Shown here piece by piece: positions 1 through 11,557 of a stretch of 64,000 bases of DNA. The position numbers and the translations under genes are program-made. This DNA is from Sipunculus nudus (lineage: Eukaryota > Annelida > Sipuncula > Golfingiida > Sipunculidae). The stretch is taken from the NCBI GenBank assembly GCA_026874595.1, contig CM049315.1:61379389-61443388 (forward strand). Direction: 5' to 3'. Under the pieces are notes generated by a model. It saw nothing but the letters and a program-made list of their open reading frames with translations, was not told the origin of the DNA and ran no database searches. Numbering within the stretch: position 1 is the first letter of the stretch; each line of letters starts with the position of its first letter.

Positions 1-1257
1 ACTACCATAGGAGCATTTCTGTGCAATATTAAGCAATTTGGCTTTAAGCTTTCAGAGAAGAAGTTTTTTGTAGCCCTATGTATGCTTCGGGCACCATTGA
101 CCCCCGTACAAAAAGACCAATGCAGGTGGCGCCACCAATACCTCAATTTCAGATATAACTTTTGTGACAAACATTGGCATAAAATTTGGTGATGATAGCT
201 GTAGCCATTCCTGAGATTTTAATTTTAGTGTGCTTTTTTGGACAAATGACTCAGTTCAACCTCCTGTAACTCAGCCAAAAATCTTCAAACTGGAACAATT
301 CGAACAAACTTGAGAAAGATTTTTCCAGGGATCATTTCTGTGAAATCTTGGATAATTTGGCTGGACAGTTTCGGAGAAGAAGATTTTTATAGCTTTTTTA
401 TCTTTTCCTGTATAAAATCTAAAAAAAATTACTGAATCAAAACCATTTGAACAAATTTGAATTATCAACATCTAAGGATCATTCATGTGTGAGATTAAAG
501 AATTTGACCTTGTGGTTTTTGAGAAGAAGTTCATTGTAGCCACTGAGCTAAAATGGGCTGTTATGGCATATGACTAAATTCAGCTTCCTATAACTCAGCC
601 AAAAGTCACTGAACAGAGACTATTTGAACAAACTTAAGAAAGCACTACCATAGGAGCATTTCTGTGCAATATTAAGCAATTTGGCTTTAAGCTTTCAGAG
701 AAGAAGTTTTTTGTAGCCCTATGTATGCTTCGGGCACCATTGACCCCCGTACAAAAAGACCAATGCAGGTGGCGCCACCAATACCTCAATTTCAGATATG
801 ACTCAAGTGACCAACATTAACATAAAATTTGATGATGATAGCTCAAGCCATTTCTGAGATTGTAATTTTAGCATGCAAATTCAACTTGCAAATGCAAGTT
901 CAACCTCCTTTAACTCAGTCAAAAATCACCAAACTGGAACCAATCGAACAAAATTGAGAGAGATTGTTCCAGGAAACATTTCTGGAAAAATTTTAGACAT
1001 TTTGGCCGGACAGTTTCAGAGAAGACTTTGAAAGGTTTTTAAGTTTTTTCTTTATAAAATCTAAATAAATGCAGATACCCAATAAAAAGCTCTAGGGCAC
1101 CAAGTTTCACGTGTGACTAATTCTTACATGTAATATGGAGCTGCTTGCTCCGATGGTTTCTGACTTACAGCCATGGACGGTGGACAGCCAACCTTGGAGG
1201 GGGGATGGAGGACGGACACCGCCACGCCATAGTATAAGCTCATAGGTTCGCTAAAAA
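1..1257 (-). mobile_element. B-family Helentron-like element, 5' half, cut by window start
   Basis: The segment ends with the B-family 5' signature, CATAGGTTCG followed by CTAAAAA, preceded by GACGG-type simple sequence. Its interior matches the interiors of the other B copies, including the palindrome GGTGGCGCCACC in a 'gacccccgtacaaaaa...' context. No gene is visible. Positions 1-156 recur essentially unchanged at 644-799, so the copy contains an internal partial duplication with a 643 bp offset. The 3' hairpin end lies outside the window. Confidence 0.75.
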
Positions 1258-2136
1258 TTAAACAGAAGAAGAATCCCCCTCTATTGTATAGTCACAGTAG
1301 GGAATCCCAGGATTACATATGTTTTTCGGCTAATGATATGAGGAAAAAGATTTTCACCTGAAAACTATTTAATTTAATCATTGTAAATATGTGAACCATT
1401 CATTTGTCAATCACTGGTGAGTGATCAATCCAATATAAGCAGCTGACCAGATTCTTAATATTTTCCCGTCAGGTTTCACAATGCAGGGATAATTGACATA
1501 ATATATATATATATGACTCATATATATGACTCATATACATGAAATTATATATTTAAAGAGGGTTCATACACTTTGAGCAAATCAAAATTTCATGACTTCT
1601 TCATGATGACTTCTACATGACCTGTGACAAAAAATCATTTTCCTCGATACTTTGACATGTTAATGTAACTTGGGAATCTGGTGATGCAGATCATCCTTGA
1701 TCATTTTACATGCATATGAACATTATAGCGCAAAGAAAACATATATAGTTAAACATATTCAAAGATTCATTATTTCAGCATCTACAATATGTTCTGCTGT
1801 TCATATTTGAGACCAGAAGCATACAAATATGGTTTTTTTATCTTCCTCTCATTTGTAGAAAAATACTTGCATAGGCAACATGTTTAAGATATTCAACCAT
1901 AAAGATGAATATGGTACATGGAATCATTAAGTAAGAACAGCCTGTTTAACAGTTCACTCTTGCACATAGTCTTTTATTTTAAGATTCAATGTTTAAAAGA
2001 AATTCTTTTTAAGATTCTTTAATACTGAGAGTAAACTTTAATACTTAAGCTTTAAAAAATGTCAATTAAATCACTTTCAAACACAGAGATGCCAACAACC
2101 AAAGAGTAAAATCAGGGTGGTATATGGTATGATAAG
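1258..2136. other. AT-rich non-coding stretch, no gene seen
   Basis: I see no exon with splice sites, no RNA gene and no family termini here. A short TA-rich tract lies near 1,500-1,550. It may be intron or unrecognised old repeat. Confidence 0.5.
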
Positions 2137-4939
2137 ACAAGATGACCAGAGGTCACGCCCTTGCCGGAAATGGAAATGATAGAGACAGATAGACAGAGAG
2201 TGCATGTAGAAACAGTCATATGAATGAGCAACATTGTGGGGGCAGCAGAAACGGATAATATGTTTATTTATGCATGCTGACCTTTAACAGCTGCATATCT
2301 TTCTAGTGTAAAAGGGACCAAGTTCAAAATTTTTTCATGAAATCCCGTTAATCTCGTTTGACAAGAAGCAGTGAGACGTTTTCAGGTTTGTCATGTCAAG
2401 CTGGCCTAATGATATGAAATGCCGAAAACTAGACCTGTCTAGCTATAAAAGCCGCTGAGTTATAAGCATTTGCATGAAATCTCGTGTTTTCTCGTTTGAC
2501 GGGAAATGGTGCGAGCTTTGGCGAGATTTCCAGTTTTGTCATGTCAGGTTTGTCAAATATTACAAAATGCCGGAAACTAGACCTGTCTAGCTGCAAAAGT
2601 CGCCGTGTTATCAGCATTTACGTGAAATCATGTTTTTTTCTCGCTTGACGAGATATAGTACGAGATTTGGCAAGACGAGCAGTTTTATTATGTCAAGACG
2701 GCCAAACGTTACGAAATGGCGAAAACTAGATCCGTCTAGCTGTAAAAGTCGCCGAGTTATAAGCATTTCCATGTACTCTCGTGTTTTCTCGTTTGACGAG
2801 ATATGGTGCAGGATTTGGCCAGTCTTGTAGATTTGTCATATCAAACTCTCTAAATGTTATGAAATGGCGAAAACTACATCTGTCTAGCTGTAAAAGTCGC
2901 TGAGTTATTAGCATTTCTGTGAAATCTCCTTTTTTATCGTTTGACGAGATATGGTGCGAGATTTGGCCAGTCTTGCAGGTTTGTCATGTCAAGCCGTCCA
3001 AATGTTAATGAATGCCAAAAACAAGACCTGTCTAGCCGTGAAAGTCGCCGACTTATATGCATTTCTGTGAAATCTCGTTTTTCCACATTTGACCAGATAT
3101 AGTGCGAGATTTCGCCAAGTATCGCAGTTTTACTATGTCAAGTTGGCCAAATGTTACCAAATGCCAAAAACTAGACCTGAGTAGCTGTAAAAGTCGCCTA
3201 GTTTTAAGCATTTCCATGATATCTCGTTTTTTTTTTTGCTTGACGAGATATGGTGCGAGATTTGGCCTGATTTCTTTTCTGGCGTGTCAAGCTGGTCATA
3301 TGTTATGAAATGCCGAAAACTAGACCTGTGTAGCTGTAAAAGTCGCCGAGTTATAAGCATTTCCGTGAAATCTCGTTTTTTCTCGTTTGACGATAAACCG
3401 AGCAAAATTTGACGAGACTTGCAATTGAATGACTTAGAACCAAGGGGAAGCAGCCTTATGCAAAAAACTAGACCCTTGAAACATAAATATTAACTGAGAT
3501 AGAAGCCAAAAACTGCATATTTTCAGATCGTCAAGTTTAACCCACAAATTTGGTAACCATGGTAACGGCAGCACAAAGCTACATGTGCGGAGGAATAAGC
3601 CAATGTTCCTAGTTTAAGATACAACGATAAAAATTGTGCCATGTTTAAAATTATTTTAGATATTGCAGAAAAATGATGTTACAGTGTTTCAGGTACCACG
3701 CCCCCTGGTGGCTATTTCCAAAAAGTGAAAAACTGATTTTGAGATATTTATAAATAACACAAAATATATCAATTTCAAAGCCATTGTTAAAAAAATGCAA
3801 CCTGTAGGTCATATTTAATGAAATCTCGAAGACTCTCGTTTGACGAGAAATGGTGCGAGATTTGGCGAGACTTTCAGTTTTATCATGTCAAGCTGCCTAT
3901 AAGGTACATAATGACCAAAACCAGACGTCTGTAGCTTAAAAATTGACAAAGTTACAAAAAATGGTCGTGTTATTTCCAATTTCCATGATTTTTGCCCAAA
4001 AAATGTAACCATGGTAACGGCAAATTTAAGTAAGCTACATGTAAAAAGAAAGGCCAGGTGATGACGAAAAAAATGAGCTATTGCAGAAGTGGATAAGCCT
4101 ATTTATGGCGAAGTTATAGTGCAAAAACCGTTAACCATTCCTGTCGTGACCTTGACCCTTGACCTTGGAGCAATGTTGACCAAAAACAATAGGGCACCTA
4201 GAAATCCGTTTGTCAATCAAGCCTGTAAGTTTCAAGTTGATTGATGCAAAAGTGTGGCCTGGAGAGTCGTGACAAACAAACAAACAAAAAAAGTTTTACC
4301 CCAAAAATAGAGAAATCTGGCAAGAGCGCACTTTTTCACCTATGCGCAAAAATAAGCCCATGGACTCTAGTTTAAGGTGCTGTGATGGAAATGGCCCAAT
4401 GTTTAATAGTTGTGGAGGTATAGCACCAAAACAAATTTTCATGTTTTTTCATCTGCAACGCCCCCTGGCGGCCATTGCCAAAATCTGAAAAAACAATTTC
4501 GAGATATTCTTATGTTACATAAAATATCTCAGAATCAGGGCGATTGCTGCAAATTTGAAAAATATCATGAAATTCCATGATTTCTCCCAAAAAAATGTAA
4601 CCATGGTAATGGCAAATTTAAGTAAGCTACATGTCAAAAAAAAAAAGGCCAGGTGATGACGAAAAAAATGAGCTACTGCAGAAGTGGATAAGCCTATTTA
4701 TGGCGAAGTTATAGTGCAAAAACTGTTAACCATACCTGTCGTGACCTTGACCCTTGACCTTGGAGCAATGTTGACCAAAAACAATAGGGCACCTAGAAAT
4801 CCATTTGTCAATCAAGCCTGTAGGTTTCAAGTTGATTGATGCAAAAGTGTGGCCTGGAGAGTCGTGACAAACAAAGCAACAAAACATACGCAACTGACGA
4901 ACATGCTTGCCGAAATCGAAGATTTCCGGCAAGCAATAA
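2137..4939 (-). mobile_element. G-family Helentron-like element, apparently complete
   Basis: The low-coordinate end reads ACAAGA, then the hairpin TGACC-aga-GGTCA, then CTTGCCGGAAAT (2,160-2,171). The high end carries the exact reverse complement ATTTCCGGCAAG (4,922-4,933), which itself pairs with CTTGCCGAAATC just upstream to form a second hairpin. Between them are a tandem array of about 148 bp units (2,300-3,420) and two related blocks containing CGCCCCCTGG motifs with dispersed 'accttgacccttgacc' sequence. No open frame is credible. A shorter relative lies at 58,040-59,685. Read as a rolling-circle element, its 3' end is the low-coordinate hairpin. Confidence 0.72.
2300..3420. repeat. 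Tandem array, about 148.5 bp period, about 7 copies
   Basis: The landmark 'agacctgtctagc' (or a near match) recurs at 2431, 2579, 2728, 2876, 3024, 3173 and 3322, giving spacings of 148 or 149 bp. Each unit contains the hairpin TCTCGT-ttg-ACGAGA. One diverged unit occurs in the related element near 59,165-59,310. Confidence 0.9.
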
Positions 4940-5519
4940 GCACTGTTTAACTAGGGTTAGCAAGAACTGCACCATTTACATCAATGTAAAGGTGGCCTAA
5001 AATTCATATGATTGTCATTCCCCCTAATCTGCCCATTTCATACACAGGCCTATTGAACTACTTAATTTGAATACTAAAGATGTATATACTACAGATGTAT
5101 AAGAAATAGACTATTTCAGTTGAATCTTGATTATGGTAGTTCATTTTCCATTCTCAAATATATCCAGTGGCATTAGCTACCAATATGGTGATTATGAACC
5201 TATCACTTAAACTTATCTTATGCTGGCATTTATTTCCTCTATTATTGCTCTCATAGCACTTATGCTTACCAATAAGATATTTCGAATTATTATCTCACTA
5301 ACTAAATAATCATGGAATAAAATATGTTCTTAATTATTGTTTCATATATTAATAGCAAAACTACAGTTCTATAAGTGTTTGGCCAGTTCCTAAACATTCA
5401 AGTCCTGCTGTAATATTTCTTAAAGTCACCCATGAGGGATAATTGCATCGGTGCCCACATTTATGAGCTGTGTACAGGACATGTTGTTTAAAGGCGAGTT
5501 GTAGGAACATTTATATTCA
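4940..5519. other. Non-coding stretch, no gene seen
   Basis: AT-rich sequence between the G element and the first A-family end. No splice-flanked exon, RNA gene or recognisable terminus was found. Confidence 0.45.
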
Positions 5520-5563
5520 AACAAGGGACCCATGGGTCACTGCGCTCAGCTGTTATATATGAT
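5520..5563 (-). mobile_element. A-family 3' end, interrupted by H element
   Basis: It reads AACAAGGGACCCATGGGTC followed by GCTCAGCTG and 'ttatatatgat', which matches the left edges of the A copies at 7,455 and 36,931. It is broken at 5,564, where an AACTAG-type end (family H) begins. No matching 5' end could be assigned. Confidence 0.7.
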
Positions 5564-5599
5564 AACTAGATGTGTTGGAACGACACGAATGCCCCCGCC

Positions 5600-7454
5600 T
5601 GGGGCAAATTAGAAACATTTGTTAAATTTTGTAAATTTTTTTAAGTTCAGGAGGTGTCGTATGGTCAAAAGTAGGTCAACAAGGGCAAAATGCAAACCCG
5701 ATCTGTGACGGGTCATTATCAAGCAACACATCAAAAATCAGACCAGTATCTGCAGGCATTGTGAAAAAAAATCCATACATGTGCATTTTTCATAAAAACT
5801 TCTGTCTTTAATGAAATTTTCTATGTTTAGGATCTGTCATATGGTCAAAAATAGGTTAACTGGGACGAATCACAAACTTGATCTGTAAGTGGTCATTATA
5901 CGCCCACAGACTAAACATTAGGCCAATATCTGTAAGCACTGCATTGTGAAACTAGAATATTAGCAAAAGCTGATAATCAGTTATAAATTTAAATTGGAGA
6001 GGTATGTACCATGTTTCATAACAATCCACCAAATGCTTCCTGAGAGATAAGCGCCTAAGTTTTTTTCTATACTAAGCTCAGTGACCTTGAAAAGTAGGTC
6101 AAGATCACCCATCTTTGAACTTGACCAAGATTGTGTAAATATGATGCAATAGCACTGAAGAAATGAAGTTCCTGTGTTGAATACCTTTGGAGATATCCTG
6201 CACAAAAGGCCAACATTGAAAAATCCGATAAAAATTCGTTAAAAAATCAGAAATTGCAGGTGGTGCTACCAAAATTGTGCAGCTCGTACAGACCATCAGT
6301 CCAAATGATCATAATAAGTTTTGTGAAAATCCACCCAATGGTTCCTGAGATATAAGCTTCTGAGTGTTTTTCTATAATCAGCTCTAAAATGTAGAAAAAT
6401 GGGTGAAGGTCACCCATCTTCAAACTTGACCAAGATTTTATCGATATACATCTTCACTGATGAAATAAAATTCCAACTGTGAATCCTTTTAGAGATATCC
6501 TGCTCAAAAGGTAAAAGTTAACAGACGCGGAACGGACAGACAGACGGACACCGGACGGACAGACAAACGGACATGAGCTGAGGGCTTAATACAGCTGTAC
6601 ATGTATATTTGTCATGAAAATTTATATTTTTCATGAAATTTTCTATGTTTAGGAGCCGTAAAATGGACAAAAGTAGGTCAACCAGGACAAAACGTGAACT
6701 CGATCTGTAACTGGTCATTATCTGCCCACACACCAAAAATCAGGCCAATATCTGCAGGCATTGCGAAAAAAAAGACCGTACATGTGTATTTATCATGAAA
6801 ATTTCTATTTTTCATAAAATTTTCTAAGTTTAGGAGCTGTAAAAGGGTCAAAATAGGTCAACCAGGACGAAATGCAAACTCGATCTGTAACTGGTCATTA
6901 TCTGCCCACATACCAAAAATCAAGCCAATATCTGCAGGCATTGCGAAAAAAAGTCCTTTCATGTGTATTTATCATGAAAATTTCTATTTTTCATGAAATT
7001 TTCTATGTTCAGGAGCTGTAAAACTATCAAAAGAAGGTCAACTGGAACGAAACGCGAACTCGATCTGTAACTGGTCAATATCTGCCCACACACCAAAAAT
7101 CAGGCCAACATCTGCAGGCATTGCGAAAAAAAGGCCGTACATGTGTATTTGTCATGAAAATTTCTATTTTTCATGAAATTTTCTAAGTTAAAGAGCTGTA
7201 AAACAGATAAAAGTAGGTCAACCCGGACAAAACGCGAACTCGATCTGTAACTGTTCATTATCTGCCAACACACCAAAAATCAGGCCAATATCTGCAGGCA
7301 TTGTGAAAAAAAGTCCGTACATGTGTATTTATCATGAAAATTTCTATTTTTCATGAAATTTTCTAAGTTTAGGAGCCGTAAAAGGGTCAAAAGTAGGTCA
7401 TTGGGGATGAAACGCGAACTTGATCTGTAACTGGTCATTATCTGCCCACATACC
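5600..7454. repeat. 180 bp tandem repeat array inside H element
   Basis: The landmark 'aggccaatatctgcaggc' or a variant occurs at about 5739, 5919, 6742, 6922, 7102 and 7282. The last four are spaced by exactly 180 bp. The array resumes after the D-element insertion. Units contain 'tttttcatgaaattttct' palindromic AT-rich sequence. Confidence 0.88.
5950..6590 (-). mobile_element. D-family Helentron-like element nested in H array
   Basis: The low end is AACTAGAATATTAGC; the high end is 'gagctgagggctTAAT' after GACGGACA-type simple sequence. The flanks join a 180 bp repeat unit at 'gcattgtgaa' and 'acagctgtacatg', so the insertion is precise. Compared with the copy at 22,329 it lacks the 3' subterminal repeat. 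Non-coding. Confidence 0.7.
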
Positions 7455-10076
7455 AACAAGGGACCTATGGGTCACAACGCTCAGCTGTTATATATGATAA
7501 AAAAATATTATTTTGAAATGAGGCACATGCTGGTTTTGTGTGGTAATAAATATAAGCTGTATTATGAGTTGTTGTTGTTTAGCTTATGTATGATTTTGAT
7601 AGTACCTTTGGAGACAGGGAAGAGGATTGATTTCATTTATTTTATTAACAAATGGAGTACTATTGTCACACAGATTTTGACTTGGCCATATAACTTATAA
7701 GCAGAACATATAATATAAGAGTTTAACTATATATTAAAAAAAATACAAATATTGTCCCAAATATAATTTTTATTAAAAGTAATAAGAGAATCATATGATT
7801 TTTTAAAATGAAATATAACTGATATGATTATTAAAATACTATTAAAGAATATATTCATGAATGCATTCATTAATACATTTTGAAAGTATTTGCACGAGTA
7901 TTCATATATTTTCATTTTTACCTGAATTCCCATTCTTTATGCAAGAAATTTTATAATGGAGTACAAAATCATATTCGTATTTAAATACAATTACAAAGTA
8001 TTTGCACCATGTCTGGAATTTATTCAGTTTTCACCAAACAATGATGTTGAGAATCCAGAATATACAAAATTCACACATTTAAATAATGATCATAAGTACC
8101 TGGTTTTATGGCTTTTATTTATATTAAAAAATACACTGTAAAAAATTCATTTTGGACTAATTTCACATCAATGTACACACTAGACACAGCAGGAATCTAG
8201 ATTAATATTATGAACTGCATCTTTGTCTAATTTCCTTCATATGATCCCTAATGATTAGTAATGAATAATATGATTCACTTCTTTATCATTAAAATTGAAC
8301 TGAAAAATGCCATAGGTGACTGCATGGTGTTATTTGGAATATATGACATTCTACCCATCGATACAAGATTCTTATATCATCAGTAACTGCAAGTTAATTT
8401 CCTGTTATTATAAACTAACAAATTCCTTTTCTATTTTTCTTTAATTTGTTATTAAAAACCAATAAAAGTTTATTAATTTATTGTTTTTTGTTATGTTCTT
8501 GGTTAAAACTACTAGATGAGTTGGGTTGGACACCTGGATCAACTGTGGCTTGCCATAAGCTGCCTGGATTCCATGTATGCCTCGCCTCAAGCGTGCATAA
8601 TTTGATGAAAGGTCAACAAGGTCAACATACAGGTGACTCAAGAGGGGCTGGAGAGAGCCAAAGTCTGACAGGGTCTCATAAAAAACATTAATAAAAGCTA
8701 CAATTTTTGGCCAATTTCTTTCAGCTTTCTAAACTAAAAAGCTGAAATGCTTATGTGTGCATGATATGAAAATTATATCAACAGTGCCCACGGGAAACAA
8801 ACGTGCCATGGTCACAGTTGGGCAAAATTTAAGGTACTAATTTTAAATAACTTATAAAATTTGAAAAATTCAGAACTAATTTTTGGTATTCAATTGAATC
8901 TTGATTAAATAATGTTACATCCCTGGCAAAAAATCTTTAGCTTCAGCAATCCTCTTGTTAAGGGAGTAAATATATTTCTTGATTTTTTAAGAAGTGCATT
9001 ATGTTTGGGCCCATGACTTAAAACAATTACGCAATACTGAGATATTTCTGGCATGTGCATATCAAATGTATAGAAAAATATGTATATTATATATGATCAA
9101 AGTCAGATCAGTGGTTTTGATAGTAGGCAGTCTTACAGTGTAACAATGGGATTTTAATGGAAAAATGAAGTTTTTCATTAATATTTTGAAGGAATTAAGT
9201 CCTAGTGATCAAATTCTTGGCATGGTAGGGGATTTTGGAGACATTTAACTGTATGCCAAATTTAAGGAACTTAGAGCTGAAGCTGGGGAGCTGAGCTCTA
9301 GCAAACTGCATAACACTAGCTTGATGTAAACAATGTGTGACATGGTGCTTAAAAACTTGAATAAAATCAACAGTTTTTCATCAACTGGTTTCAAATTTTT
9401 GGTGTTAACAGTTGAAATGGTAACAAAAACATGCTTTGAAAATTAAATCCTCAGCAGCTACAGGGAAAAAACGTGCCATGGTCAAACTTGGGCAAAATTT
9501 AAGGTACCATTTTTATATTTTTGCCAATATTTTAAAAAAATTAACAGATTTTGATCTAATTTTTGGTATACAATCAAATTTTGATCAATAAAGTTGTATT
9601 ACTGAAAAAAAGTCCCTACCTTTAACACTTTTGGTCTTAAGTGACCAAATATCTTTCCTGATTTTTTTACAGAGTCCATTATGTTTGGGCCCATAACTTT
9701 GGGCCCATAACTTTTTTAAATTAAATAATACTAGCATGTACATAGGAACTATATAGAGGAATATATATGGTAAATATGAAGAAAACCAGATGAGTGGTTT
9801 TGATATTAGGCAGTCCTGATGTGTGAAAATAGATTTCTTATAAAAAAATTGAGGTTTTTCCTTAATATCTCCAAGGAACAAAGTCCCATTGACCCAATTT
9901 TTGGCATGGTAGGAGATTTTGAGGACATCTAACTGTATGCTGAATTTCTGATTTGTATGTCCAATGGTGTCAAAACGTGCCAGTCTTACGGACGGGCATC
10001 CAGACAGACGGACGGTCGGACGGACAGACAGACGGCAACTATAGCTCAGATGACTTATAGTCAGCTGAGCTAAAAA
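7455..10076 (-). mobile_element. A-family Helentron-like element, full length, about 2.6 kb
   Basis: The low end is AACAAG with a palindromic GACC/GGTC hairpin and GCTCAGCTG. The high end carries the 5' hairpin TAGCTCAG...CTGAGCTA ending TAAAAA (10,071-10,076), preceded by GACGGACAGACAGACGG microsatellite. Nearly every block of it reappears in order at 36,931-39,579, and by eye most stretches differ at only a few percent. Open frames inside (for example 7,467-7,700 and 9,585-10,109) begin in or run through terminal motifs and have no family resemblance, so I treat them as chance. The element interrupts the H array. Confidence 0.82.
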
Positions 10077-11105
10077 GGTATATGATATATTACAGTTAGT
10101 TTTAACCACAGTGCAAATGCAGATGATTTAATTATATATCATTTAGAAGCATTTTTGCACCGACAAACACCATCACAGTTACCGGGGAGTAATAAGGCAG
10201 TAAAACTTTGGCGTCCTTGGTGTTGTTTATTCATTCCATTGAAGTAGACCTAGCTCTTTTGCTGCAAAAACTTTCTGGTTAGTTGCTAGGCCAATCCTCC
10301 ATTATCAATATTTTAAGCCTTAAATCATTTTAACTCTTGGTCTTTGCAGTTTACAGATCAGACTGGCAGACAGGCTTGTGATCTTATAACTCCCGTCAGT
10401 TCTACTAGCAGAAGTACAGGCAAAATAAGTGAATACAGGTGCAGGCAGAAACGGTTCACCACCGAAACATGACATGTACAGGATAAGATATTTTACATGT
10501 GTGTACATGAGGGCTAATTGGCATTTTTAATAGCTTTGTTCCAAGTATTAATCAGTTTTTGTCTACAGATGAACTTTAAAAGATACACCATAAACCTCTG
10601 AGTATGAACATCACAAATTTGTGATGTATTAGATGGCCCAGAAGGACAGGAAATTTGGATTAAAACTTGGTAGGCACCCTGGAAAACAGGAGGTTCAAAT
10701 CTCTCATTGGATAACAATCATAATAATCATGAAAGTAAAAGCCTGTTATATATACGTTTCTGAAAATGGCAGCATTTTCTATCTTTCTTTCATTTTAAAA
10801 ACAAATTTTTTAAGTTGAAATTTATAAATACAAGACAACTAGCATCTCTTTTTATTTATGAATTAACATCTTAACCCATAGGCTTACGTAACAAATTTTT
10901 TATTGCATTTTATTACTTATTACATATTACATATTACATATTACATACATACATTTTATCTGCAACCACATAAAAGAAATGGACCTTGCCCTAACTGCAT
11001 ACAGGGACCACATGCCATGGCCAAAACTTCAACTGCCTACAAGGAATTGACGCTTTGGTAACATATTACCAGTACACACTTTAGTAACATATTTCCAGTA
11101 CATAC
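10077..11105. other. Intronic or intergenic sequence, no gene confirmed
   Basis: No transposon family end is present. A run of TTACATA units lies near 10,918-10,950. A weak tRNA-like pair of boxes near 10,632-10,700 was not convincing. If the minus-strand host gene continues here, its terminal exon was not securely identified. Confidence 0.45.
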
Positions 11106-11198
11106 TTTCTTAAGTTGTCCAAAAGAGCTTGTAAAAGACTTCTTGGCCTTGTTTTTCAGATCATCAAATTTGGAAGGCTTGTTTCCAACCAAACTGAA
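11106..11198 (-). CDS. Host gene internal exon, 31 codons, basic C-terminal part
   Basis: On the minus strand a 93 bp open exon is bounded by the acceptor 'catgttccag' and the donor 'gtatgt'. It reads FSLVGNKPSKFDDL at its start and KKSFTSSFGQLKK at its end, a lysine- and serine-rich segment of the kind found in linkers or membrane-binding tails. It begins and ends in phase 0, which fits the exon at 15,569-15,691. I do not recognise the protein. The evidence is the combination of both splice sites, an uninterrupted frame and protein-like composition in a region free of transposon sequence. It could be one of several exons of a gene running right to left through the window. Confidence 0.72.
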
Positions 11199-11557
11199 CT
11201 GGAACATGAATGAATGAATATTACACATACACAGTAATGCATTGGGAAAACTGCAGGGATATCATTACGAGAGCACTTACATTGTTTATTTGATGTTTCT
11301 GAACACAAATGACAAAAAGTAAGGATAGGGAGTAAAGAGGCACTGGTTAATCACAAGGGAACCATGTGTCATGACACTCATTTGATATTTTCCATCAAGA
11401 TTACAAATGGGATTGTACAAATATTCCACCAGCTGCTTATTTCTCAGTCTTCTGTTGTGCTAGGTTCTGCTGATTACGTTTGAGGTGATCATAAGTTCAG
11501 TAAATTCAGCATATCATATAACAGTTTTACAGTTAACTCATATTACAATGGTATTAA
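11199..11557. other. Intron sequence with a worn A-type end
   Basis: At 11,355-11,395 the sequence 'cacaagggaaccatgtgtcatgacactcatttg' aligns imperfectly with the A-family 3' end and is probably an old, decayed copy. Nothing else was seen. Confidence 0.4.

Larger units (their letters stand above)
5564..7454 (-). mobile_element. H-family Helentron-like element with tandem interior
   Basis: It starts AACTAG with a GTGT/ACAC mini-hairpin followed by the hairpin TGCCCC-cgcc-TGGGGCA. The interior is a tandem array with exactly 180 bp period. It is interrupted by a D element (5,950-6,590) and cut on the right by an A element inserted at 7,455 within the repeat ('ctgcccacatacc'). Its own 5' end was not identified, so it is probably truncated. 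Confidence 0.6.

Noticed and set aside
5600-7454. Regular repeats considered as a CRISPR-like array
   Set aside because: Whole 180 bp units repeat, with no unique spacers, and the context is eukaryotic.
7467-7700. 77-codon frame, almost identical at 36,943-37,176
   Set aside because: Its conservation reflects recent duplication of the A element. It starts inside the terminal hairpin and has no recognisable motif.
9585-10109. 174-codon minus-strand frame
   Set aside because: It runs through the ACGG microsatellite and terminal hairpin of an A element; composition and lack of family similarity indicate chance.
10230-10290. Possible last exon of the host gene (acceptor 'tttttgcag' followed by QKS and a stop)
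   Set aside because: The pyrimidine tract is weak and three codons give no independent evidence.
10625-10720. tRNA-like A box (TGGCCCAGAAGG) and B box (GGTTCAAATC), possible SINE
   Set aside because: The spacing is too long for a tRNA, no stem structure could be drawn, and no second copy was noticed in the window.
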